Assembly (NCBI GenBank): GCA_029224185.1
Contig: CM055206.1
Span: forward strand, 16,649,717-16,713,716
From: Karalla daura
Lineage: Eukaryota > Chordata > Actinopteri > Chaetodontiformes > Leiognathidae
Reading direction: 5' to 3'
Length of the DNA stretch: 64,000 nucleotides
Under the pieces are notes generated by a model. It was not told where the DNA came from. It made no database searches and was given only the letters and a program-made list of their open reading frames with translations. The translations under genes and the position numbers were made by a program. How positions within the stretch are numbered: the stretch's first letter is position 1; each line of letters starts with the position of its first letter. Below, piece after piece: positions 1 through 24,799 of this stretch.

Positions 1-94
1 AATGAAGTCGTATTATGTACGTAAGTAAGACGTTTTAACCTGTGGTCTACACCGACCTGCTCACCTTTTCCCCTCTCGATCTGCTTCCTCCTTC

Positions 95-137
95 AGTACG
101 ACTTTATTCTTGTAATATTACGACTTTATTCTCCAGT
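95..137. repeat. TACGACTTTATTCT-type tandem repeat fragment
   Basis: Two tandem copies of a unit of about 20 bp (ACGACTTTATTCT followed by a variable part) are visible. Arrays of this motif are common in teleost genomes (from memory). Confidence 0.5.
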
Positions 138-270
138 TAATTCTGGAAACTTGTGATTTTCTCAATGTGGCCCTGATACTCCATCGTAGATTTGAGAATG
201 TTGTTTTTCTTAATGGTTGTAGGTGCAAATAATCATTTGACTCTAATTGAGTTTTTATTGTTTTTTTTAA

Positions 271-274
<4 letters not shown>

Positions 275-362
<88 letters not shown>
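275..362. repeat. (TG)n microsatellite, about 44 units
   Basis: A near-perfect TG run. If the convergent-gene model is right it lies in that gene's last intron. Confidence 0.95.
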
Positions 363-363
<1 letters not shown>

Positions 364-730
364 CTGGATCAGCTGGTTTTTGTGAATGGTTTCTGTTCTT
401 ATTCTCACTGGTGTCGTGCCTTGAATGATGAGCTACGCTGTGCCTTCAGCCGTCCAGCGGCTGCTCGATAACTCTGAAAGCTGGAGCTCCAGTCAGCTCT
501 AGAACGTCTATTTCTATGGTGTTAGCGGGGAAAAAAATTGCACTTTTCTGTCAAACTCTGAAATTTTTGCTTTTGTTTTTAATACGCTTTATCTCTGAGC
601 ACGAGCTGAGACTGATTGTGTCGTATTTTTGGAGAAGTGAGTGTGGGAACCTGTCGACTAATACCACTGGAGGGGTAATAACTGTTGGTTAGTTTGTTTT
701 TGTTTTGTTTTTGTTTTTTTACCTCTGCAG

Positions 731-800
731 GTTCAGGTTGAACTTGGACGACCTGGCTGCTTATTTATTGAAAGATGAAGACACAGTGATGAGAAAATGA
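731..800 (+). CDS. Terminal coding exon of an unidentified convergent gene
   Basis: A strong pyrimidine tract (about 690-727) ends in CTCTGCAG at 723-730. The following 70 bp are open in one frame to TGA at 798-800, giving FRLNLDDLAAYLLKDEDTVM then RK. The amphipathic acidic sequence looks protein-like. A second frame is also open (15 codons) but is less protein-like. AATAAA follows at 824-829, so the 3' UTR would be only about 50 bp. A possible donor (GTAAGT at 21-26) could close the previous exon, with a frame compatible with the longer reading, but that region resembles a dispersed tandem repeat. I do not recognise the gene. In mammals the neighbour convergent with HMBOX1 is KIF13B; this tail does not match the KIF13B C-terminus as I know it. 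Confidence 0.45.
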
Positions 801-823
801 CAAAAAAAAGAGTTTTTATATTA

Positions 824-829
824 AATAAA
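824..829 (+). terminator. Poly(A) signal AATAAA of the convergent plus-strand gene
   Basis: AATAAA lies 24 bases after the TGA of the terminal exon and is followed by a T-rich stretch. The expected cleavage point (about 845-860) is less than 100 bp from that of HMBOX1, so the two genes would end tail to tail. Confidence 0.5.
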
Positions 830-867
830 TTTAATTTTGTTCATCCCGAGCCTGAGCTGTGATTTCA

Positions 868-912
868 CACACACACACACACGCACACGCACAAACACAC
901 ACACGCACACAC
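868..912. repeat. Interrupted CA repeat between two poly(A) signals
   Basis: CA units with GC and AA interruptions. On the minus strand it is GU-rich and sits where a downstream polyadenylation element belongs. Confidence 0.9.
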
Positions 913-951
913 AGAGGTCACAGAGGCAGAGGGGAGTCTCATTGATATAGT

Positions 952-957
952 TTTATT
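952..957 (-). terminator. Poly(A) signal AATAAA of HMBOX1 with GU-repeat downstream element
   Basis: On the minus strand AATAAA is followed after 40-90 bases by a GU-rich tract (CA repeat at 868-912 on the plus strand), the classic downstream element bound by CstF64. Cleavage is expected near 925-940. Confidence 0.6.
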
Positions 958-3498
958 CTCTTGTACATTATATATATCATACTAAAATAAACACAAGTTA
1001 AAAAAATGAACAAAGAAACTGTACAAAAAAATGTATATATACTACATCTTAATTACAGAACAGTCTACTGTCCAAAAAAGGCACTAAATTCTGAAATGGG
1101 CAATACAGTAATTGAAACATAACTAGAGTTGAGATTGATACAACAGCATTCAGTCCTCTTTTTCTGAGCTATATTTGGATGAAGTGGATGGCGTTTTCAC
1201 TGGGGAGGGGGACACGGGAGGACATGGAGCACATCCCCATCCTTTCAGAGTAAAAGCACTATACCCCCACCCCTTCAGAATAAAAGCACTACCACTGGAG
1301 CAAACACGACACAGGGTCGGGTGAGGTCGGGGGGCAGGTCGGTGTGGGCCCCGTCACTTTAGACTCGTCCGTCTCTCGTTTCTCCTCAGAGTCTGGGAGT
1401 CTTTGGTTCCCGGATCACCTGAGGGTTCCTCCTCTCCGTCCCCGTGAACGCTCCCGTTAAATACTGCTAGACTGGACCTTGTGCACGCTAATCCTGGGGC
1501 CGTGGCGTCTCTCAAACACTAAGGCGATTTCGTTTTTTGTTTTTTTTCTTAAAAGTGTCTCGTGTAAGAGAGAGTAATCTCTGAGCGCACGCCTCGTCTT
1601 TCACTCTGACACGACAACAACGATCATCTTCCCACACACCAAACTCCACAGGAAAACATCTGGGAAACAACACAACCCCCCCCCCCGGACTCCCAACACG
1701 TCATCAGGGGGAGGGACTGTGGGCAAATAGAAACAGAACTCCATCATTTCTGACCGTTTTCTACGTCTTTAGTGTTTCCTCCACTAATGTGTGAATTCAT
1801 GCTTAAATCAGGTGCCAGATGCAGCAGGAACCATGGAAGACTAACAGGGTTATTCCACAGGTTAAAAAGGTCCAACTTCCCCTTCCTTTCAAAATAAAAC
1901 AGGGGATCAGGAAGACTATGAAACAGAGCCGCAGCAACCAATCGATCAATCGATGCAAGAGTTCATATCCATTTTGGAGTCAAAATTCTTTCAAATGAGA
2001 ATATTTCATCCTCATTTTTCAAGCCATAATTAACAGTTTTCTGAATCATTTCATGAGCCGAACAATCAGGAAAGTGATTGATCGGCGTGTGCAGCTCTGC
2101 TTCCCAATGATCGAGTTCTGTTTTTACACACACAGTTTCGTAACACTCGTAACATCCACATTGATTGGAGCCCGTTTTTTTGCAAAACAACAATCGAATC
2201 AAATCGTACGGTGACAGCACAAACTCAAAGGAGGTGAAATACTCTGAAAATCTGGTCTTAAAAGTTTGTTTTTTTTTCATTATTATTAGCTTGTGATTAC
2301 GTTTCTGGGTTTGGTCGGCAGCCAAACGAGCGAGTTGACCCCCGCGGCTCCGCCTCGCTCTCGTTTAGTTCACAGTTCCAAATATGGAACAAATTTCACA
2401 CAATTTCATTGTGTTTCTAGACTTCAATAGCGACGGGCCGTGGACCAAGACACAGCTGACGTCTCCGTCACAAACACTGGGGCTCCAGTCACTCTAAAAT
2501 CAACTTTTTTTTTCTTTCCTGATCCATGTTTTACAAGTCCTGCACTTGTGTTTCTTGGCGGTCAACATTAAAAAGTTTCACGATGGAGTTCGATGTGCCG
2601 AACGGCACAGACTGGGGCTTTTTAGGTTAGTTTCTCTTCTAAAAATCAAGCTTTTTCTTGAAGTCAGACCGTGTTAAAGACGGCTGGAGGACAGGCGGGC
2701 TCCTCCAGCCGCTCTTCTCTTCTCTTCTCTTCTTACAATAAGGTGCATCTCTCACAAACTAGCTCACAGGCAAACAGGGGGAGACTGCTGTTCAGTCAAA
2801 TAAGGGATGGCCTCGAAAACAAAACGCTTTAAACCATAACAGTAAAATATGTGAGGAGAAATAATAAAGCAATTTAACAATAAAAGCATGTTTTCATTTC
2901 AAAACATATGTCATTCTTTTCTTTTCTTTTTTTTTTGTACATTACCATAAAAAAATGAGTATAAATACATATTGTTTTTCATCTTTCGACCCTTTCTTTT
3001 TGAAACACAGGTCCCAGCACTGAGTCGCTGTATTCGCAGCTTCGTACACACTGAAGCAATAGATTTTAAATAGAGCTTTAACTAGACTAGAGCCCAGGGG
3101 CTGGGAGCTACTCTACAAACAGGATCCAGATATCAGATTTACTTGACGCGTCACAGACGTCTGCATCGGCTTAAAACGAGAGGAAATTGCAGGAGAGGAG
3201 ATCCTGGCTGCTTTTACTCAAACCTGCTTTGTAGAATGATTTTCTCTTTTTTTTTTCCCAGTTCTCCAAAACCATCGTCTAAGGCAGGGGTTCCTCCGGA
3301 GCAATCCTCTGACACTTTGGGAAATACGCTTACTAGCGCTACGCTAACTAGCCTGGCTGAGAGCTCAGCACTTTGAAGCCTGCGAACGTGAAATCCTGCA
3401 AGTCTGTTCACATGTAGAAATGAAGCAGAGGAGATGGCAGCCTGTGGCTTTACAGATACACTGAGCCACAGACTGAAAGTGTGAGGCTGGGTGACAGT

Positions 3499-3542
3499 TT
3501 AGCTTAGCCTAGCTTAGCTTAGCTTAGCTTATCTTATCTTAG
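3499..3542. repeat. (TTAGC)n pentanucleotide repeat
   Basis: About nine pentamer units, the last ones changed to TTATC. It lies in the probable HMBOX1 3' UTR. Confidence 0.85.
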
Positions 3543-4467
3543 CATCGACCGGAAGCTGCAGAAACCAGGATGGTCTGTCTGGAGGTGAAAGAGTCGTCCT
3601 GCCCTGCACCTCAAAAGTTCACCAGATAATGTGCTAGCTCTGTAGAAGTAAAGAGCACAGGAAGTCACCGTGCCCCCCCCAAAGAAAGAAGATGTAACTG
3701 TCAATCAACTCCATGTGTGAAAACCTTTTCTCTTCCTGTATGGCTTTGTTAAATACTAGGTTTGGTTGGGTAACGTGGCGAGCTTTTGAGGCCAGGCTGG
3801 ACACGTTTCAGCCTCGGGACAGAAGTTTGCACTGCTTCAGTCTCTGCTTTACACCTCACCTCTCATAAAAACAGAAACATAAATAAGCTTATTTCCCAAA
3901 ATATCCAAAGCATTATTTCAACTTTTCAAGATAAACCACAAATACCTCTGTGACTTCCTGCAAACGATGCCCTTCAGTCAAAGATGGTTCTGGAAACGTT
4001 CCACCCGCGAGGACGAGAAAACCAACAAAAACAGATGAAAAGAAAGAGAAAAAAAAGGTGGAAAATGATTTCCAATATCACCGCTTTAAATGTCTTTGAT
4101 TCCCTTCAAAGTGGTGCTTTTAGCTTGGAGGCAAAACACGTATAGAAATGAAAACAAATAACAAAATAAAACAGAAAATCGCCTCGTTGTGATATTCTAA
4201 CTCTGTTCCAGTGTGGGTTCGTCTAGTTTGACACCACGGATATTTAACCAAAAAAAAAACATAAAAAAAACCAAAAATTAAACAAAAGCACATTCTTAGG
4301 CTATTGCAAAGAGGCAGCGTCACAGAACGAGTAGTAAATAGCTTCGGGTTATTTTGTCTTTTTCTTTGTAATCGTTACATATCTGGCTGCTAATAGCTAA
4401 TAGCTATCCTTACTGACAGAGGCCTGCTGTCACGTCATGTCACGCACGCTCCCAGAAGCTCCCGGAA

Positions 4468-4509
4468 GCTCCCAGAAGCTTCCGGAAGCTTCCGGAAGCT
4501 TCTGGGAGC
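4468..4509. promoter_or_regulatory. 42-bp perfect palindrome made of alternating GAA/TTC pentamers (heat-shock-element-like)
   Basis: The sequence equals its own reverse complement over all 42 bases. Its core (4475-4502) is GAA-nn-TTC repeated three times with two-base spacers, that is six inverted nGAAn units, the ideal arrangement for trimeric HSF1. Upstream (4451-4470) lie two decayed 10-bp copies of the same unit. As RNA it could fold on itself. No function is shown by sequence alone. Confidence 0.8.
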
Positions 4510-5170
4510 GGCCAGAAGGAGTTAGTAGAAATCGCTTTGGATGAAGGCTGAACCCCCGCGGGTCGAGATGCGGCTTTTCGCGCCTTTTCCTGTCTCGTGT
4601 TGGCTGCTTTAGCTCCTCCCAGCGTCTCTTCCTTTGGCATGGCTGACAGTGGAAACAAAGCACGAGTCCCCTTATTAAATAGCTTAAGATTGCTTATCAC
4701 ATCGACCCTAAACTGATTCTCAAAAAAAGCCTCGAGCACTTAACGATAGAGTCACCGATAAGCTAAAATACCAAGGCAAAAGAAGGAAGTAAAAAAACAG
4801 AAAGAGAGAAAGAAATGATCGCAGATCCGAGTTGCCAGTTTGGGCTGAAAACGGGAGAGAAATGCAGAAGGTGACAGAGCTGAAACCCACGTGGCTGCTG
4901 CTGGACAGATGTTTGTTTTTGTACACGTTGTCGCCATACAGGGCGAGGAGTAACAGGAGCAGTTCTCTGAATGAAATTAAGGCTACATCTCTTTTAAGCA
5001 GACGATCCAACAGCAGCTCTACTGTTCAGGAGGGTCTAAAAACAGAAAGATAAAAAAAACAAAACAAAAACAACTCCTGCTGAGGAATGAGAACTACAGA
5101 GGGTAGAAGACAGTGACTGGACAGTTCCGTCTGCCAATGTTATACTTCCTGACTTCCCGAGAGGGACAGA

Positions 5171-5195
5171 GAGAGAGAGAGAAAGAGAGAGAGGA

Positions 5196-5276
<81 letters not shown>
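5171..5276. repeat. (GA)n microsatellite
   Basis: Nearly pure GA on plus, hence TC in the HMBOX1 transcript. A mirror-symmetric purine tract able to form triplex DNA. Confidence 0.95.
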
Positions 5277-5281
<5 letters not shown>

Positions 5282-5374
5282 AGAACACTCTCGCTATCCA
5301 TCCTGAAGCCAGGCTCTTCGGCTGAATTGCACGATGAGGAGGTTGAAATCTGAGGGGTCTGCAGGTAAATCGGT

Positions 5375-5428
5375 CGGTAGGTAGGTAGGTCGGCAGGTAG
5401 GTAGGTAGGTAGGTAGGTACGTAGGTAG
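5375..5428. repeat. (GTAG)n tetranucleotide repeat
   Basis: GGTA/GTAG units with three CGGT/CGGC variants, within the probable HMBOX1 3' UTR. Confidence 0.9.
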
Positions 5429-5570
5429 CACACCATGAGGTGAGTGTGACTGAGAACCATAAGAACCATACAGTATATATATCATATATACAGTACACGT
5501 TTAATCTTCTGAGGTTGACGCTGAGGTGAGATAGACTGAGGATCGGCTCAGACGACCAGGCTGGAGGAGA

Positions 5571-5625
5571 GGAGAGGGAGAGGGGGAGGGGGAGGGGGAG
5601 GAGAGGAGAGGAGAGGAGAGAGAAG
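5571..5625. repeat. G-rich purine repeat with potential G-quadruplex on plus strand
   Basis: Three GGGGG runs separated by single A at about 5582-5600 are flanked by GGAGA units. Four G-runs within loop distance meet the G-quadruplex pattern on the strand opposite to the HMBOX1 transcript. Confidence 0.8.
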
Positions 5626-5812
5626 AGGTATCCTGTGAGGAGAGTGTATTCACTGAGGGCGGTGGGGGGGGGGCTAAAGGAGGCGGAGGGGGCGGGGCAC
5701 GTCCTGGAAGACGCCACACCTCCAGAGGAGGACCAGGGGCTTCTCCTCATCTCAGTGGAACATCTTTCACAGAGACTGGAGGACACAGGCTGTGTCAGTA
5801 CATCAGGTGGGG

Positions 5813-5875
5813 TGAGGGGTGAGGAGGGTGAGGAGGGCGAGGAGGGTGAGGAGGGTGAGGAGGGCAAGGAGGAGT
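5813..5875. repeat. GGTGAGGAG-type minisatellite
   Basis: Seven or so copies of a 9-bp GGTGAGGAG unit, with C for T in some. GTGAGG is donor-like on plus but no plus-strand gene is evident. Confidence 0.85.
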
Positions 5876-6094
5876 GGGGGTAATAAACGTTTGTATGGAC
5901 TCTGTGGGAGGAGGGCGGCAGCGAGGGAGAGAGGAGGGGCCGTCCTCAGGTGGTGGGGCGGGGCAGGTTCTGAGGGTTTACTAAGTAGGCTTGTTTTGGT
6001 CTCTTTTTTTTGCACCCCATCTCTTTCTCTTCCTCCTCCTCCTCCTCCTGCTCCTGCTCCTCCTTCCCTTTCCTCCTCTGCGCTGCGCCCTCTT

Positions 6095-21441
<15,347 letters not shown>

Positions 21442-21494
21442 CCTGCTGCTGGATGTGAGAGAGACAAGACAGACAGGCTGTGAGACAGAGACCA

Positions 21495-21835
21495 AGGAGG
21501 AGGAGGAGGAGGAGGAGGAGGAGGAGGGGGGAGAGGAAACAGGAAACGCAGAGGGAAGTGAAGGGACGGAAAGGGACGGGAAGGGAAGGAGAGGAGAGGA
21601 GAGGAGAGGAGAGGGAAGAAAAGTGGATCTGGAGAGAGATGGTGAAGAGGAGGCGCGGGGAGGAAAAGTGAGGCAGACAGATGAGACGGGGAGAGAGGAA
21701 ATGAGAGGATTAAGTAGGAAAGAGTGAAAAGCAACGCCGGCGCAGATGGGGAGAAAAATGAGAATGATGGAAAAAAGAGAGGAGCGAGGAGGAGGAGGAG
21801 GAGGAGGAGGAGGAGGAGGAGGAGGAGAGGTAGTG
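21495..21835. repeat. Purine-rich GGA/GAGA tracts upstream of coding exon 1
   Basis: Two (GGA)n runs (about 21496-21530 and 21787-21830) are joined by GGGAA/GAGAGG sequence. In the transcript they are CCT-rich, forming a long pyrimidine field before the acceptor. Confidence 0.85.
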
Positions 21836-22815
21836 GAGGAGAGTTAGAGAGCGGGGTGGGAAAGGAGGGGAAAAAAAACTGCAAGAAGAAAATAAAGAGG
21901 CAGCAAGTAAGAAAAGGAAGACAAGAGCGAGAGATAGAAGTGTGAAAGAAAAAGGGGAGGGAGGGGCAGGGCATAAAAATCAGCTATTTTTGGGAACCAG
22001 CAGGCAACACACGCAGAGTGCCAGAGTCACCTTGACAGCTGATGCTATCTTAACATTCTGACTGCCGTTCTTTAAGAGCTACAATATATCCCCGGCTCTG
22101 CACACCACCCACGCTGTATGTTTTTCATAAGCAATTTGCTGTGCTCAAAATCAATGCAACTGGAATCAGACTGCGGCAGATCGTCCGTGCCAGGCGAAGC
22201 TATGCTGATATAATAAACGGTTTAAAAGGGGTCACTGGCATTTTTCTACATCTGTGTTAATCTAAGATGCACAGAGGACAAAGGGGGGGCGGGGGGGACT
22301 AAATCAGATGAGAGTGTGTGCAGTGGGGTTTTTTTAGACGTTATGAAGAAAGAAACTAAGATGACCAAGGTGAATATATGGATATATACGTATATCTACA
22401 CACATATATATATCTTCTGTGACTTTGAACCCCTGGTTTTCTAAGGATAAAATATATACAAGATAAAAACAAACACTTCCAAATTAAAAGCAAGATCTTC
22501 AGAAACCTCTCATCTCATTCAAACAAAGCTGCATTTCGTTTGGTCACCTGTCCACCATGGCCTCGTCACCTCTCCACCCGTTAGACCGTCTCAAACTTAA
22601 CAGGATACGCATGAATTAGTGAGGAAGAAAACGTGCAACATAGCAGGCGAGCACTTCTGTCGTTTACTAGCGTTTGCTTACTCATGACCGAGCGCGGCTA
22701 TCAATCAATATGGTGCCTGCTGCTCGTTTTAACAATGTTTAACAGGTCTCCACCATCGCACTAAACTCAACAACGTAACCGAAAGCGCTTTCTTTCTTCT
22801 TGTTTTGATTGAGAG

Positions 22816-22830
22816 ACCCCCTGGTGGCAG
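22816..22830 (-). promoter_or_regulatory. CTCF-type motif (minus orientation)
   Basis: On the minus strand it reads TGCCACCAGGGGGTC, matching the CCACCAGGGGG core. Confidence 0.6.
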
Positions 22831-24411
22831 AAAATAAAGGCTGCTTATTTAGAAAAGTCTCTCTAGCGCACACACACACACACACACATACATACATACA
22901 CACACACCCACTCCCAACGCATACACATTCATAGGGGTTTGCCTCTGCACCACAAGGCAGCTTTGGTGAACATTAACAAGTCTCTTTAGGGATCATTAAA
23001 AATTCAGAAGGATGGCTACTAAGGCTTTAAATCACTATCAAGAATGGTTACACTGCAAAACTGTCACATCGAGTGGGGATGGGAGCATCAGAAGTACACC
23101 AGACAATGCACCAATTACTGCTCTCACCTGTCTGGGGACAAACAGGTGATCGAAACTGGAATCATTACGCATCACGGTCATGTATTCACAAGGTTAACTA
23201 TTCACTGTGGCTCAGGTTTGGTTTAACTAGTTGGAAAACACTTAAAAAACAGAGGTTAAACTGTGTAGAAAGGAGCAAATAAAGCAGGCCTGGCTTTGAC
23301 AGCTGCTTGAGCAAAAAGTCCACACAGGACCACATCCCTAACTGAAGCAAGTTACCTATTCAGTAGGTCAGTTCACATCTCAGTTTTCTGCAGAATAAAA
23401 GATAAATGATATGTAGTTCCACAAACATACATTTAGGCAAGAGCTCACAATGGTTGACAATGCGTCTTCTGCCACTTGCACATCAAACATTATTGCTATT
23501 TAGGTATGTATCCTATTGTGTCATACTGTGGTTATATGTCATATATGCACATCATCAATATTGTCTGCTGGATTTTTACATTGTTAGATTTTACCTTTTA
23601 CCTTTATTATTATTGCTTTCACTGTCAGTATTCATTATGTTTACCTATTGGACTATATTACCTAGTGGACCTAGTGTTCTAAGTGCAAACTGGGACGGTA
23701 ATAGAAACTCTTAATGTTGATGGGCGACTAAAGCAGGCCTGCCTTTGACAGCTGGATGAGAAAAAAGTTCACATCTCCAACTGAAGGATTGCTTGATTGA
23801 AACAAGTTCAACAACTTCTCAACGCCCGCAAAGCGAAAAAGAAAAACAAACCGTGAATCCTGTAAATCTCTTCTTCTTCCTCCCTCATCCTGCAGCGTTT
23901 GCATGCATCGCGCATCCCACTAAGTTTGTTAAAATGCCTCAGAGTTTGTGCTATTTGTGTGCTTTTCCTCCTTGAGGACACACTGTGCAGCCTTCTGAAG
24001 CTCTGCAGACGTGCTGGCTTGCAGATAGGGGAGCCCCCGGTGATGCCAGGCTTCACGCCCTTTGCCCACAAGCTAACGTTAGCTGCGTCTCTGTGGCACA
24101 AGCCTGTAATAATGCCCCAGCGCATACACACACACACACATACACACACTTACACAACTCCGTAATACACACACACTCATCTACTGTTCACATCCTTTTA
24201 CCGCTGAATTCACACCGGCAAAACAGTCCCGCTGGCATCCCGGCAGTCTTTAACTTCAAACCATCAGTTTTTAGGGGGGTTGATTAGCTCGACATGCTAA
24301 CAGTGACACAGTAAAGCAGCCGCTAGCGGTGTCGCTGCTAGCGCACGTTTGATATTAATAACATCACTTTGAGCTGTGGACAAGACAGACAAGTACGAGG
24401 GGAGGACTCAC

Positions 24412-24640
24412 CTCGGTTTTTAAATCGTCCACTTCACCATTTAACTTGGTAACCTCCGAGCAAAAAATAAAAAAGACGTTCCTTTCTGTGTCCGTTTTCT
24501 CGGTTTTACCGCAGCCGAACCACCAAAAAGCAGTTTGGTCGCAGTGCCCCGTCCGACCCCCTCCTTTTTTCCCAAGGATTTCTAATCAGAGGCGAATTAT
24601 TTGCCTCTCTGCTTTGTCTGTCTGACAACAGCCATATTGA
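24412..24640 (-). other. hmbox1: HMBOX1 5' untranslated exon (probable)
   Basis: A perfect donor CCGAG/GTGAGTCC on the minus strand ends at 24412. Upstream sequence is GC-richer and CpG-containing. A YY1-type CAATATGGC at 24639-24631 would mark the start. A 12-codon upstream ORF (MAVVRQTKQRGK) starts there. The exact transcription start is inference. Confidence 0.6.
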
Positions 24641-24750
24641 CAACTAACACCTCCGAGGAGCTCGCTGGGAGTTGTAGTTTTTGTGCAGGGCAGGTTGCTA
24701 CCACGCAGAGCGGAGAGAGCGACGCAAAAAAACTACAAATCCCGGACTCG
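24630..24750 (-). promoter_or_regulatory. HMBOX1 promoter with inverted pair of ZNF143/THAP11 sites
   Basis: TGGGAGTTGTAGTT at 24666-24679 (minus: AACTACAACTCCCA) and AACTACAAATCCCGGACTCG at 24731-24750 (plus) are two ACTACAAnTCCC sites in opposite orientation, about 50 bp apart. A YY1-type site is adjacent. From family knowledge, this motif marks broad promoters, often bidirectional. Confidence 0.7.
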
Positions 24751-24799
24751 GAGCTCGGAGGGAGGGAGAGAGAGGCGAACCGATGGCTCGCTGATCTAC

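Larger units (their letters stand above)
930..6094 (-). other. hmbox1: HMBOX1 3' untranslated region (probable extent)
   Basis: Downstream of the stop no other coding exon is seen. The first clear minus-strand AATAAA is at 957-952, giving a 3' UTR of about 5.1 kb if there is no earlier polyadenylation. It contains long simple repeats: GA/TC at 5171-5276, GTAG at about 5380-5428, G-rich purine runs at 5571-5625 and 5813-5875, TTAGC pentamers at 3499-3542, and a 42-bp perfect palindrome at 4468-4509. The length is inference; RNA-seq coverage or poly(A)-site reads would settle it. Confidence 0.55.
21449..24411 (-). other. HMBOX1 intron 1 (within 5' UTR)
   Basis: Inferred from the donor at 24411 and the acceptor near 21449. 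It contains purine tracts, CA repeats at about 22868-22910 and 24127-24150, a CTCF-like motif at 22816-22830 and otherwise unique sequence. Confidence 0.6.

Noticed and set aside
5094..5867. 257-codon minus-strand open frame
   Set aside because: Low-complexity translation of TC, CTAC and CCT repeats inside the probable HMBOX1 3' UTR.
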